DNA of 64,000 nt. It comes from Rhodobacter sp. (GTDB lineage: Bacteria > Pseudomonadota > Alphaproteobacteria > Rhodobacterales > Rhodobacteraceae). Below the pieces are notes generated by a model, which saw nothing but the letters and a program-made list of their open reading frames with translations, was not told the origin of the DNA and ran no database searches. The stretch is taken from positions 25,754-89,753 of the forward strand of contig JAIYDJ010000079.1 of the NCBI GenBank assembly GCA_027487575.1, read 5' to 3'. The position numbers were made by a program, and so were the translations under genes. Positions 18,101 to 26,031 of this stretch are shown here, one piece after another; the stretch's first letter is position 1; every line of letters starts with the position of its first letter.

Positions 18101-18589
18101 AATCCGCCGCCGCGCCTTGGGTTTGGCGCTGATCAGTTCCGAAATCTGCCCCTGCCGCACCAGCGCGGGCGAGTGCGATCCGGTCGAGGCATCCGCGAAC
18201 AGCATCTGCACATCGCGCGCCCGCGCCTCTTTGGCGTTCACCTTGTACGCAGACCCCGCGTCGCGGGTGATCCGGCGGATCACCTCGATCTGGTCGGCCT
18301 CGTTGAACCCCGCAGGCGCGGTGCGGTCGGCGTTGTCGATGACAAGTGCAACCTCGGCATAGGCCCGCGCACCCCGGCTGGCAGCCCCGTTGAAGATCAC
18401 ATCCTCCATTCCGCCCCCGCGCATCGCGGTGGGCCGGTTTTCGCCCATGACCCAGCGCAGCGCCTCCAGAAGGTTCGACTTCCCACAGCCGTTCGGCCCG
18501 ACCACGCCGGTCAATCCGTCATGGATGATCAGATCGGTCGGATCGACAAAGCTTTTGAAGCCGTTCAGGCGCAGGCGGGTCAGGCGCAC
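15140..18589 (-). CDS. smc: Chromosome segregation protein SMC
   Basis: A 1149-residue condensin ATPase that organises and segregates the chromosome. The N-terminal head has Walker A GVVGPNGCGKSNLLEALRWVMGE. Two long coiled coils, very rich in Ala/Glu/Arg, flank a hinge (about residues 500-640). The C-terminal head has the signature LLSGGEQTLTALAL and Walker B PICVLDEVDAPLDD. The GTG at 18587-18589 is chosen as start: it has GAGGA at good spacing and begins the family-typical VRLTRLRLNGFKSF; the frame is open 17 codons further. The extreme Ala bias causes long false frames on the other strand. Confidence 0.97.
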   Translation of the reverse strand: MRLTRLRLNGFKSFVDPTDLIIHDGLTGVVGPNGCGKSNLLEALRWVMGENRPTAMRGGGMEDVIFNGAASRGARAYAEVALVIDNADRTAPAGFNEADQIEVIRRITRDAGSAYKVNAKEARARDVQMLFADASTGSHSPALVRQGQISELISAKPKARRRILEEAAGISGLYQRRHEAELRLSAAEQNLLRVDDVLEALAQQLSVLVRQAKQAARYREIGEDLRRAEGMLRWLRWREADVARLEAEAALRGRLAEAGRAEAVARAAGAARAEAEDRLPALREAEAVAGVILQRLILQREALGVEEARARGTIEALRGRIAQLALDAEREAGLTRDAGEVLERLAWEVEQLTRAHEGHDEALAEAVEAAREAAGALATAEAALAEATEDAARLAARHQSVQRLVADTRAVLERAGAEAARARVAVAAAAAAVEAAEDAYAGAEEAAEAAAALAEATEDALAQAEAARAEGQTREGEARAARSQAEGERNALRAEVAGLARLVAREAGSGSALLDRVQVTPGYEAALGAALADDLRASEAENGSGWRLLAEYGAPQNLPPGAMPLAGVVGAPGVLARRLSQIGVVDPAQGPLLQAALLPGQRLVSRAGDLWRWDGYVAGAEAAPSAAALRLQQINRLAALRRDLDEAEARAETAVGGHAAVQDQLAGLTRAEEQARVARRAAEARVAEAARVAARAEGDRSLASGRHEAAGLAVARFTAEAAEAQARLEEALAGAEDLGDLAEARSGVDRARLMVETARLAMLTRRSAQDERRRDGEARMRRRAEAQREQAGWQARAETAERRNAELAARRAEAEAELEEARIAPEDIAIRREALSEAMAEAEDRRRLAAEDLARAEAVLRAAMLAERDAERLAGEAREARAVAEARSEAAQGAVEQAAARIAEETGATPAQLLSTLKVEPDRMPAADLLDADVTRLKRQREALGAVNLRAEEDAKAVDTEYRMLADEKLDLEEAIKKLRSGIASLNREGRERLLTAFEQVNANFATLFTHLFGGGEARLVLVESDDPLEAGLEIMCQPPGKKLAVLSLLSGGEQTLTALALIFGVFLANPAPICVLDEVDAPLDDANVTRFCDLLDEMTRRTDTRFLIITHHAVTMARMDRLFGVTMAEQGVSQLVSVDLKKAAALVA

Positions 18590-18696
18590 TTGGGTCCTCG
18601 GCAAAAACAAGGGTGCAGGATCACCCCCCGGCGTCGCCAAGTCAACGCCTTGCCCCGCCCATCGCGGAAATCTGCCCTGTTACCCACAAGATATGG

Positions 18697-19245
18697 TCAG
18701 GTCGACGGCTTGGGAATGTCGAAGGCCTCCCACCAGACACCCAGAATCGCCCCCAGCGCCACGTCGAAATTCTGCGGCTGCACGTCGACCGACACCGAGG
18801 CGAAGAGGGGCGTGGCGGAAATGATCCCGTCGCTGGCCGACACGAAGCATCCATACGCGCCGACCTTGGCAACGCTTGCGCCCAGAATCGTGACGCGACC
18901 GGTGCTGTGGTTCAGATCATTCGAGCTGAAAGCCTTGTTGCAGGGCAGCGGCGACCACTGCTGATCCTTCAGGCCGGGGGTCGTGCCGGACGCGGCACCT
19001 TTCAGGGCCCCAAGCCCCTTCAATCCGGCCTGCACAGCCAGTTTCTTGATCAATTCGGATGCCGTGCTCCACTTCCCGCCCAGAATGCCCCCGGCAAGAC
19101 CCGCTCCGGCAAAGCCCATGCCGTAGATGCGGCCCTCGTCGCCGTTCAGAAACTCGAACACGAAAAGACCGCCACCGATCCCGGCTCCGGCGGCAAAGAC
19201 ATAGCCGGGACGGACCTGCCAATTGGTCGTGCGTTTGTCGGACAT
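18697..19245 (-). CDS. Hypothetical protein with Gly-rich hydrophobic segments
   Basis: About 182 residues. After a polar start (MSDKRTTNWQVRPG) come two Gly/Ala-rich hydrophobic stretches (YVFAAGAGIGGGLFVFEF, GMGFAGAGLAGGILGG) that could insert in the membrane like glycine-zipper proteins. The rest is soluble, with two cysteines. GAGG precedes the ATG at 19243-19245; the open frame beyond it is not needed. No family recognised. Confidence 0.65.
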   Translation of the reverse strand: MSDKRTTNWQVRPGYVFAAGAGIGGGLFVFEFLNGDEGRIYGMGFAGAGLAGGILGGKWSTASELIKKLAVQAGLKGLGALKGAASGTTPGLKDQQWSPLPCNKAFSSNDLNHSTGRVTILGASVAKVGAYGCFVSASDGIISATPLFASVSVDVQPQNFDVALGAILGVWWEAFDIPKPST

Positions 19246-19414
19246 GAAAACCTCGAGCAACGGAAAGAGAAAGCGGACCGCGAAATGCACGGAAAGTTTG
19301 CCGCAGGAATGCGGTCTGTCAAGGATTCGGACGCCCGACCAGACCGCCCCGGCTTGCATTGCCGCTGTCCGGCGGTCAGGATCGGCCTTGAAATGACTGG
19401 CAGGACCCCGCGGA

Positions 19415-19882
19415 ATGTTGCCCCATCAGGCTGTTGCCCCGTTTGACTGGCCGGGTCTGCTGGACCTAATCCACCGCGCCTTTGCCGGGATGGAAGGCAG
19501 GATCGACCCGCCGTCCTCACTGCACCGCCTGACCGCGCAAGCCCTTGCGGATCAGCCCGGCGAGGTCTGGGTGATCGGAACACCGCCCGTCGCCTGCGTG
19601 ATCCTCACCCCGCAGCCCGACTTGCTTTACGTGGGAAAACTGGCGGTCGATCCGGCGGCCCGGCGGCAGGGGCACGCCCGGCGACTGCTCGATCTTGCTG
19701 CCGAACGGGCGCAGGCGATGGGGCTTGAGGCTCTCGAACTGCAAACCCGGGTTGAACTTGTTGAAAACCACGCTCTTTTCCGCCATCTTGGCTTTGTGCA
19801 GACCGCCGCGACGGCGCATCCCGGTTTTGAAAGGCCGACCTCGCTGACCTTCCGCAAGCCCTGCAAGGACCCCCATGCCTGA
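19415..19882 (+). CDS. GNAT family N-acetyltransferase
   Basis: A 155-residue acetyl-CoA-dependent acyltransferase. Motif A is clear: LYVGKLAVDPAARRQGHARRLLDLAAERA, of which RRQGHA is the pyrophosphate-binding loop. Then come LEALELQTR and ENHALFRHLGF, typical of motif B. The acceptor cannot be read from sequence. Its end overlaps the next gene by 8 bases. Confidence 0.88.
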   Translation: MLPHQAVAPFDWPGLLDLIHRAFAGMEGRIDPPSSLHRLTAQALADQPGEVWVIGTPPVACVILTPQPDLLYVGKLAVDPAARRQGHARRLLDLAAERAQAMGLEALELQTRVELVENHALFRHLGFVQTAATAHPGFERPTSLTFRKPCKDPHA

Positions 19883-20417
19883 CCTGACGCTTCTCGGCAT
19901 CTGCGGCGCGTTGCGTGCCGCCTCGACCAACCGTCTGCTTCTGGCCGAGGCGGCGCGCGCCTTCGGTCCCGCGCGTTTTGTCGAAGGAAACCTTCGCCTG
20001 CCGCTTTACGACGAAGACCTTGAAATCGAACAAGGAATACCGGCCAAGGTGCAAACGCTCGCCGATCAGATCAGGGCGGCCGACGCGATCATCATTGCGA
20101 CGCCCGAATACAACAAGGCGCTGCCGGGTGTGCTGAAGAACGCGCTTGACTGGGTCAGCCGCACCAAGGGCGGTCCATGGCGCGACAAACCGGCGGCGAT
20201 CATCTCTGCCTCTGACGGGCGGGCGGGCGGCGAAAGGGCGCAGTTTTCGCTGCGCCTGTGCCTGAACCCGTTCCGCGCCCGCGTCCTGCCCGGACCCGAG
20301 GTGATGGTGGCGCACAGCCGACAGGCATTCGACGACGCGGGGCGGCTGAAGGACCCGATGACCGTCAAGGTTCTGGGTGAACTGATGGCGCAACTGCGGG
20401 CTCTTGCGGAACGCTAA
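19875..20417 (+). CDS. NADPH-dependent FMN reductase family protein
   Basis: A 180-residue flavodoxin-fold oxidoreductase. It has the FMN phosphate-binding start GICGALRAASTNRLLL and the conserved ATPEYNKALPGVLKNALDWVSR block of the family. Such proteins reduce quinones, azo dyes or chromate with FMN and NAD(P)H. It is translationally coupled to the GNAT gene and meets rsmD tail to tail. Confidence 0.92.
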   Translation: MPDLTLLGICGALRAASTNRLLLAEAARAFGPARFVEGNLRLPLYDEDLEIEQGIPAKVQTLADQIRAADAIIIATPEYNKALPGVLKNALDWVSRTKGGPWRDKPAAIISASDGRAGGERAQFSLRLCLNPFRARVLPGPEVMVAHSRQAFDDAGRLKDPMTVKVLGELMAQLRALAER

Positions 20418-20977
20418 GGTGCAACCTGCAGGATCGTCACGACCGTGTCGCCATACTTGCGCTGATCCAGTTGAACGAAACCGGTCGGAGTTGCGGGCGC
20501 AACGCCTTCTTCCAGAACGCAGATCGCATCGGGCTTCAGCCAGCCATCCGCGCGCGCCCCGACCAGCGCCGCAGCCCCCAGCCCCTTGCCATAGGGCGGA
20601 TCGGCGAACACCAGGTCAAATCCCGCCCCGCGCACGGCACCCAACCGTGTCGCGTCGCGCCGGATCACATCGGTGCTGGCTTCGGCCCGCATCAACGCGA
20701 TGTTGCGCCGCAGTATTCCCAATGCGACCGGCCCGTCATCGACAAAGCACACCCGCGCGGCCCCGCGCGACAGCGCCTCCAGTCCCAGCGCGCCGGTGCC
20801 CGCAAAAAGGTCCAGCACCTGCGCGCCGGTCACCGGATCGCCGTATCCGCCGTTGATCAGCAGATTGAAGATGGCCTCGCGCACACGGTCGGACGTGGGC
20901 CGCAGATGCGCCGTCGCATCGCCTGCGCCGACCGCCGCGAGTGTCAAGCCGCGTGACCGTCCGCCGATGATCCGCAT
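20414..20977 (-). CDS. rsmD: 16S rRNA (guanine(966)-N2)-methyltransferase
   Basis: An 187-residue SAM-dependent enzyme that methylates G966 of 16S rRNA. It starts with the typical MRIIGGRSRG, has the SAM-binding LDLFAGTGALGLEALSRGA and the catalytic DPPYGKG. Length is normal. Its start codon is directly followed (on the minus strand) by no gap from the stop of the upstream reductase gene, so both are likely cotranscribed. Confidence 0.95.
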   Translation of the reverse strand: MRIIGGRSRGLTLAAVGAGDATAHLRPTSDRVREAIFNLLINGGYGDPVTGAQVLDLFAGTGALGLEALSRGAARVCFVDDGPVALGILRRNIALMRAEASTDVIRRDATRLGAVRGAGFDLVFADPPYGKGLGAAALVGARADGWLKPDAICVLEEGVAPATPTGFVQLDQRKYGDTVVTILQVAP

Positions 20978-22180
20978 TCACGCCAACAGGGATTTCAGCG
21001 GCGTTGCCGGGTCGGCAATCGCCCGTGGGTCTGCCGAACGCCCCGCTTCGATCAGCCGCTTGCCCACCATGTAGGCGCGGGAGTCGTTCATCGCGTCCAC
21101 CGCCAGAAGCGTCGATCCCTTGAAGTACCAGTACGACACCGCGTCGCCTTCTGGCCCGCGCGTGACAACCCTGTCATACCCGCTGTTCAGTCCGGCAATC
21201 TGCAGCTTGCAGTCGTATTGATCCGACCAGAACCACGCCTTTGCGGCATAGGGCTGCGCGGCCCCCAGAATGTTGTCCGCCACCGCCTCGGCCATGTCGA
21301 TCGCGTTGCCGACCGATTCCAGCCGCAACCGGCCTTCGCCGTGGGGAAACGAGGCGCAATCCCCTGCCGCCCAGATGCGGGGGTCCGACGTGCACCCCAT
21401 CGCGTCGGTCCGGATGCCGTTGTCGATCTGCAGTCCCGCTGCCTCGGCCAGCGCCGTGGCCGGAACCACGCCCACCCCGGCGACCACGAAATCCGCGGGC
21501 AGGTCGCGCCCGTCCACCAGCCGCACGGCGGTGACGCGAAGGTCGCCCACCAACCGCTCCACCGCGGTGGATTCGAGGATCGAAACGCCATGTGCCTGAT
21601 GCAACGCCCTGAAATAGTCGGATGTTTCCGGTGCTGCCACCCGTTGCAGGATGCGGGGGGCCAATTCCACCACCGTCACATCCAGCCCCAGCTTTGCCGC
21701 CACCGCCGCCGCCTCCAGCCCGATGTATCCGCCGCCGATGATGACCACCCGACGCCCCGGCCGGAATTCGGCCTGCATCGCATCCACATCGGCAAGCGTG
21801 CGCACCGTATGAACCCCCGCCAGATGCCCGCCGACAGCTGTGGGCAGACGGCGCGGCACGGCCCCGGTCGTCAGCGCAAGCTGGTCATAGGGCAAAGGCG
21901 TGTCCCCCACCGTCACGGTCTGCGCCTGCCGGTCGATGGCGGCCACCGGCTGCCCCAGCCGCAGGTCGATGTTCTGATCGCCGTAGAACTCTGCCGACCG
22001 CAGCCAGAGCCGTTCGGCCGTCATCTCGCCCAGCAGATAGCCTTTCGACAGAGGCGGGCGCTGATAGGGCGGCGCGGTTTCTTCGCCGACAAGGGTGATC
22101 GCGCCGTCAAATCCCTGCCCGCGCAACCGCGCCACAAGCGCCGCCCCGGCCTGCCCCGCCCCGATCACCACAACCCGCAT
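20978..22180 (-). CDS. FAD-dependent ferredoxin/rubredoxin-type reductase
   Basis: A 400-residue flavoprotein of the rhodocoxin/putidaredoxin reductase family. It has an N-terminal FAD-binding VVIGAGQAGAALVARLR, a central NAD-binding VVIIGGGYIGLEAAAVAAKLG, and GIRTDAMGCTSDPRIWAAGD near the C terminus. Such enzymes pass electrons from NAD(P)H to a small iron-sulfur protein for a cytochrome P450 or dioxygenase. No ferredoxin or oxygenase gene lies nearby, so the partner is unknown. It runs directly into rsmD. Confidence 0.9.
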   Translation of the reverse strand: MRVVVIGAGQAGAALVARLRGQGFDGAITLVGEETAPPYQRPPLSKGYLLGEMTAERLWLRSAEFYGDQNIDLRLGQPVAAIDRQAQTVTVGDTPLPYDQLALTTGAVPRRLPTAVGGHLAGVHTVRTLADVDAMQAEFRPGRRVVIIGGGYIGLEAAAVAAKLGLDVTVVELAPRILQRVAAPETSDYFRALHQAHGVSILESTAVERLVGDLRVTAVRLVDGRDLPADFVVAGVGVVPATALAEAAGLQIDNGIRTDAMGCTSDPRIWAAGDCASFPHGEGRLRLESVGNAIDMAEAVADNILGAAQPYAAKAWFWSDQYDCKLQIAGLNSGYDRVVTRGPEGDAVSYWYFKGSTLLAVDAMNDSRAYMVGKRLIEAGRSADPRAIADPATPLKSLLA

Positions 22181-22257
22181 GCCCGTTTCCTCTGGCCGTC
22201 CTTGGCGCAGACCCTATAATCCCGCAGGCAACGAACGCAACGCGAGAGGGACATTCC

Positions 22258-22746
22258 ATGACGATTTCCGAAGGGGGCAAATTGCCCGACGCAACCCTGC
22301 TGCACATGAGCGACGCGGGGCCGGGCGCGGTTCAGATCGGCGAAAAGCTGGCCGGACGCAAGGTCGTGATCTTTGGCCTGCCGGGGGCCTATACCGGCAC
22401 CTGCACCTCGGCCCATGTGCCCAGCTTCATCCGCACGGCAGACAAGTTCGCGGCCAAGGGCGTGGACGAGATCATTTGCGTTTCGGTCAACGACCCCTTC
22501 GTGATGAAGGCCTGGGGAGAATCCACCGGCGCGGCGGCGGCGGGTATCACCATGCTGGGTGACGCCGATGCCAGCTTTACCAAGGCGATCGGGCTTGCCT
22601 TCACCGCGCCGCCGGTGGGTTTCTTCGACCGGTCCAAGCGCTATGCGCTTTATGCCGAGGATGGCGTGGTCAAGGTGCTGCACGTCGAGGAAAGCCCCGG
22701 CGTCTGCGAAGCATCGGGCGGCGAGTCGTTGCTGGCGGCGATCTGA
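22258..22746 (+). CDS. Peroxiredoxin (Prx5/AhpC-TSA type)
   Basis: A 162-residue thiol peroxidase that reduces peroxides. The peroxidatic Cys is in PGAYTGTCTSAHVPSF, with the conserved Thr and Pro around it. A further cysteine in SPGVCEASGG could be resolving. Prx5-type enzymes of this length use glutathione or glutaredoxin. GAGAGGG precedes the ATG. It is divergent from the reductase gene; a TATAAT-like box sits near 22213. Confidence 0.94.
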   Translation: MTISEGGKLPDATLLHMSDAGPGAVQIGEKLAGRKVVIFGLPGAYTGTCTSAHVPSFIRTADKFAAKGVDEIICVSVNDPFVMKAWGESTGAAAAGITMLGDADASFTKAIGLAFTAPPVGFFDRSKRYALYAEDGVVKVLHVEESPGVCEASGGESLLAAI

Positions 22747-22755
22747 CGGCCGGGT

Positions 22756-23046
22756 TCAGCCCTTGGCCAGCAGGTCCATCTTGCTGGCCAGCTTCACATC
22801 AAGCTCTGACAACCCGCCCGCATCGTGGGTCGTCAGGGTCACCGTCACCCGTTTGTAGACATTCGACCATTCCGGGTGGTGGTTCCACTTTTCGGCCCAA
22901 AGCGCGGCGCGCGTCATGAAACCGAACGCCTCGACGAAGTTGGCAAAGGTATAGGTCTTGACGATGGCATCGCGCCCGCCTTCGTCGGCCCAGCCACTGG
23001 CATAAAGCGGGGTAAGCTGTGATCGGTCCTGCAGTCGTTCGGTCAT
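22756..23046 (-). CDS. phhB: 4a-hydroxytetrahydrobiopterin dehydratase
   Basis: A 96-residue pterin-4a-carbinolamine dehydratase (PCD/DCoH) that regenerates the pterin cofactor of aromatic amino acid hydroxylases. The catalytic histidines are in NHHPEW, followed by [12 protein letters not shown]. Length is normal. It starts one base from the stop of the upstream gene on the same strand. No phenylalanine hydroxylase is in view. Confidence 0.93.
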   Translation of the reverse strand: MTERLQDRSQLTPLYASGWADEGGRDAIVKTYTFANFVEAFGFMTRAALWAEKWNHHPEWSNVYKRVTVTLTTHDAGGLSELDVKLASKMDLLAKG

Positions 23047-23047
23047 C

Positions 23048-24250
23048 TCAATCCTCGCTTTGCACCCGGCGGAACGGCCCGTAAGCCGTCAACACCTCGA
23101 TCTCGTGATCCACTGCCCGCCGCTCTCCTTCCAGATAGCGCGCGACAGCGTTGCGAAAAGCGGGGTCCGCGATCCAGTGCAGCGAATGGACGGGAACCGG
23201 CAGATAGCCGCGCGCCAGTTTGTGTTCGCCCTGCGCCCCCGCCTCGACCCGCGCCATGCGTCTTGCGATGGCAAAATCGATGGCCTGATAGTAGCAGAGT
23301 TCGAAATGCAGGCAGGGGTGATCCTCGACGCAGCCCCAGTACCGCCCGAACAGGGTATCCCGCCCGATGAAGTTCAGCGCCCCTGCCACCGGCCTTGTGC
23401 CGTCAAACGCCATCACCAGCAGCATGTCGTCGCGCAAGGTGGCCTGCGCTTCGTTGAAGAAGCGGCGGGTCAGATAGGGCGTGCCCCATTTGCGGCTGCC
23501 GGTGTCCTGATAGAAGGCCCAGAACGCATCCCAATGTGCAGGCTCGATCTGATCGCCCGTCAGCGACCGGATCGTCAGACCGGCAGCGCGGGCGGTTTCG
23601 CGTTCCTTGCGGATCATCTTGCGCTTGCGGCTGGACAGATCGGCAAGGAAATCATCGAACGTTGCATAGCCACGGTTTTCCCAGTGGAATTGCTGGGTCA
23701 CGCGGTGCAGCAGGTCATGGGTGTCGGCCAGCGCCTCTGCCTCGTCCGCCGTGCAAAAGGTGATGTGCAGCGACGACAGCCGGTTCTGCGCGGCAATCTC
23801 GATGGCGCCCTGCAGCAGCGTGTCGCGCAATCCCGCGTCACACAGAAAGCGGCGGCCGGTGGCCGGGGTGAAGGGCACGGCGACCTGCAGCTTGGGGTAG
23901 TACCGCCCGCCCGCCCGGTTCAGCGCATCGGCCCAGCCGTGATCGAAGATGTATTCGCCCTGACTGTGCGACTTGGCATACATCGGCAAGGCCCCGACGA
24001 TCCGGCCATCCTGCCGAAGGATCAGCGGCTTGGTCTGCCAACCCGACCCCGTACCGGTCGAATGCGAGCGGTCCAGGGCCGACAGGAACCGGTGCGTGGT
24101 GAAGGGGTCCACGGCGCGGCCTTCGGCCGCCTCGGGACACGCGACCGCGTCCCACTCGGCAGCGGGCAGTTCGGTCATGCTGTCGTGCAGGGTCAGGGTG
24201 TCGGGCATGACCGTCGTTTCTGATTGCGGGGTCTCGGGGATTTCACCCAT
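23048..24250 (-). CDS. GNAT-fold acyltransferase, DUF482/FemAB-like
   Basis: A 400-residue protein of the COG3146 family (DUF482), a double-GNAT fold related to FemAB aminoacyl-tRNA-dependent transferases. Characteristic blocks are [14 protein letters not shown] near residue 50, [20 protein letters not shown], the central [16 protein letters not shown] and [16 protein letters not shown]. The family occurs widely in proteobacteria but its acceptor is unknown. It precedes phhB with one base between, so the two are cotranscribed. Confidence 0.88.
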   Translation of the reverse strand: MGEIPETPQSETTVMPDTLTLHDSMTELPAAEWDAVACPEAAEGRAVDPFTTHRFLSALDRSHSTGTGSGWQTKPLILRQDGRIVGALPMYAKSHSQGEYIFDHGWADALNRAGGRYYPKLQVAVPFTPATGRRFLCDAGLRDTLLQGAIEIAAQNRLSSLHITFCTADEAEALADTHDLLHRVTQQFHWENRGYATFDDFLADLSSRKRKMIRKERETARAAGLTIRSLTGDQIEPAHWDAFWAFYQDTGSRKWGTPYLTRRFFNEAQATLRDDMLLVMAFDGTRPVAGALNFIGRDTLFGRYWGCVEDHPCLHFELCYYQAIDFAIARRMARVEAGAQGEHKLARGYLPVPVHSLHWIADPAFRNAVARYLEGERRAVDHEIEVLTAYGPFRRVQSED

Positions 24251-24299
24251 GGCACCCTATATGGCGTCTGACCGTCAGGTGGTCCGCACAAGGCACCCG

Positions 24300-25070
24300 T
24301 CAAGTCGAAAGGGGGGCGGCATAGCCTTCGAAGGTGATGTTCCGGGCGATCCTGCGCGCGGTTGCCTCGGATTGCGGCGACCGGATTGTCCAGCACAGCA
24401 CGGCGGCCCCCTGAGCCGCCAGTTCCGCCACGCGCGGCCGGGTCAGATCGGCGGCTTCATGGCTGATGAAGCTGGACTGCGTGGCGTCGTAATCCGGAAT
24501 GTCGCGCAGACGGAGGCAAGTCGCGGCATCGGCGGGTTGCCAGTCGGCAGGGTCGAAAGCGCAGGTCGTCAGGCCGCGCGGCACGTGCGGGGCCTCGCGC
24601 GCCATGATGGCCATGCTGTGCGGATTGAACGACATCAGCGCGACGGGGCCATCGTAGCCCTTCAGCGCGCGGATCGTGGCCGCCTCAAGTCGCCCGTCGG
24701 TCGGTGCAAGGCGCAGCGACTGGTCCTTGACCTCGATCAGCAGTGGCACCCGCCCCGCGATCTCTGACAGCACCTCGGCCAATGTCGGGATCGCGTCATC
24801 GCTGCCGGTCAGCCCGATGCGGCCCAGATCGGCGGCGGTCCGGCTGTTCAGCGCGCCGGTCTGATCGGTCAGCCGGTCCAATGTTTCGTCGTGAAACACC
24901 ATAGCCACATCGTCCGACGACAGTTGCAGGTCAATCTCGATGCCGTAACCCGCCGCCACTGCCGCCCGGATGGCCGACAGCGAATTCTCGATCCGGCCGG
25001 TGGCGCGGTCGTGATATCCACGATGCGCGATAGGCGTGGTCAGAAAGGCCGGCGGCAACGGCGCGCGCAT
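24300..25070 (-). CDS. Glycerophosphodiester phosphodiesterase
   Basis: A 256-residue TIM-barrel hydrolase that splits glycerophosphodiesters to glycerol-3-phosphate and an alcohol. The metal and catalytic residues are in IAHRGYHD, ENSLSAIRAAVAAGYGIEIDLQLSSDD and VFHDETLDRLT, followed by IEVKDQS. No signal peptide, so it is cytosolic. The ATG at 25068-25070 shares one base with the ridA stop, indicating coupling. Confidence 0.93.
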   Translation of the reverse strand: MRAPLPPAFLTTPIAHRGYHDRATGRIENSLSAIRAAVAAGYGIEIDLQLSSDDVAMVFHDETLDRLTDQTGALNSRTAADLGRIGLTGSDDAIPTLAEVLSEIAGRVPLLIEVKDQSLRLAPTDGRLEAATIRALKGYDGPVALMSFNPHSMAIMAREAPHVPRGLTTCAFDPADWQPADAATCLRLRDIPDYDATQSSFISHEAADLTRPRVAELAAQGAAVLCWTIRSPQSEATARRIARNITFEGYAAPLST

Positions 25071-25528
25071 CAGCGGATCTCGAACAGGGCTTCGATCTCG
25101 ACGGCGACGCCCAGCGGCAGCGATGTGGCCGAGATGGCCGAACGCGCATGACGCCCCGCATCGCCCAGAACGGCGACCATCAGGTCCGACGCGCCGTTGA
25201 TGACCTTGGGCTGATCGGTGAACTCGGGCGTCGAATTGACGAACCCGACCAGCTTGACCGCGCGGACCACCCGGCTCCAGTCGCCACCGACTGCCGCGCT
25301 GAGCTGCGCAAGGATCGAAATCGCGCAGGACCGCGCCGCATCCGCCCCCTGTTCGATGGACAGGTCCGCCCCAAGCCGGCCCCGTGTCAGTCCGGCGGGC
25401 GTCTGGCTGATCTGACCGGAGATATAGACATGGGACCCGGTCAAAACGAAGGGAACATAGTTTGCGGCGGGGGCCGGAGCCTGCGGCAGAACGATGCCAA
25501 GTTCGGTCAGGCGGGCGTCGATGGACAT
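25070..25528 (-). CDS. RidA family protein (enamine/imine deaminase-like)
   Basis: A 152-residue YjgF/YER057c family protein, related to RidA, which hydrolyses reactive enamines. The family's GQISQTPAGLTRGRLG and LVGFVNSTPEFTDQPKVINGASDLM segments are visible. It lacks an obvious PRPAR-type catalytic Arg in the usual C-terminal place (SAISATSLPLG), so it belongs to the longer Rid subfamilies of less certain activity. It is coupled to the GDPD gene. Confidence 0.88.
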   Translation of the reverse strand: MSIDARLTELGIVLPQAPAPAANYVPFVLTGSHVYISGQISQTPAGLTRGRLGADLSIEQGADAARSCAISILAQLSAAVGGDWSRVVRAVKLVGFVNSTPEFTDQPKVINGASDLMVAVLGDAGRHARSAISATSLPLGVAVEIEALFEIR

Positions 25529-25830
25529 GCGGCAACCTCTGTTTTTGATGCGGAGACGCTAGCCCGGCCTGTCCGTCAGGGCAAGTCCGGGCTGGCGGCA
25601 AAGACAACCCTGCCCGAGTGTTTGCGGATTGTCGCGGGTCCGGGGAACCAAACCCGACGCGCGGCGTTATGCGATGTGGTTCGGACGGTTTCCATCACGG
25701 TCGCAGGCTTTGGTCACCTTCAGAATTAGTCTGAACAGACCGGTGTCGCGCGGGGTGCTGGGTTTCTGCGTCGGCCCCGTTCGTGACGCGGCGAGGTGCC
25801 GTGGCAGAACATCGGAATGGGAATGAATGG
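25529..25830. other. 302-bp intergenic region upstream of the Thivi_2564-like gene
   Basis: It separates divergent genes and has no good reading frame. The one recognisable signal is the GGAAC-N16-CGTT promoter at 25644-25668, which would leave a leader of about 155 bases. The rest shows no clear hairpin or terminator. Confidence 0.5.
25644..25668 (+). promoter_or_regulatory. ECF (EcfG-like) promoter
   Basis: GGAAC (25644-25648), 16 bases, CGTT (25665-25668), an exact match to the alphaproteobacterial general stress consensus. It points at the small membrane protein at 25831 and possibly the Mla operon after it. The long distance to the start codon lowers confidence in which gene it serves. 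Confidence 0.55.
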
Positions 25831-26022
25831 ATGTCGTTGGTCAATCTTGTTGTGACACTGATCGTGGTCGGTGTGTTGTTGTGGCTGGTGAACACCTACA
25901 TCCCGATGGATCGCAAGATCAAATCCATCCTCAATGTGGTCGTGGTGATCTTCGTCATCCTGTGGATCTTGAACGGGACCGGTCTGCTGGGCGGCCTGAA
26001 CTCCGTCCAGATCGGCGGCTGA
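25831..26022 (+). CDS. Small two-helix membrane protein, Thivi_2564-like
   Basis: A 63-residue protein with two hydrophobic segments (about residues 3-21 and 31-52) joined by a short polar loop with DRKIK. It resembles the small Thivi_2564 family membrane proteins, which are of unknown function and often found among stress genes. The ATG at 25831 is chosen because it begins right before the first helix. It lies 9 bases ahead of the MlaE-like gene. Confidence 0.75.
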   Translation: MSLVNLVVTLIVVGVLLWLVNTYIPMDRKIKSILNVVVVIFVILWILNGTGLLGGLNSVQIGG

Positions 26023-26031
26023 GATCCGGCC

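Noticed and set aside
16922..18964. Second long plus-strand frame (680 codons) opposite smc
   Set aside because: Same codon-bias artefact, Arg/Gly/Leu/Gln-rich without domains.
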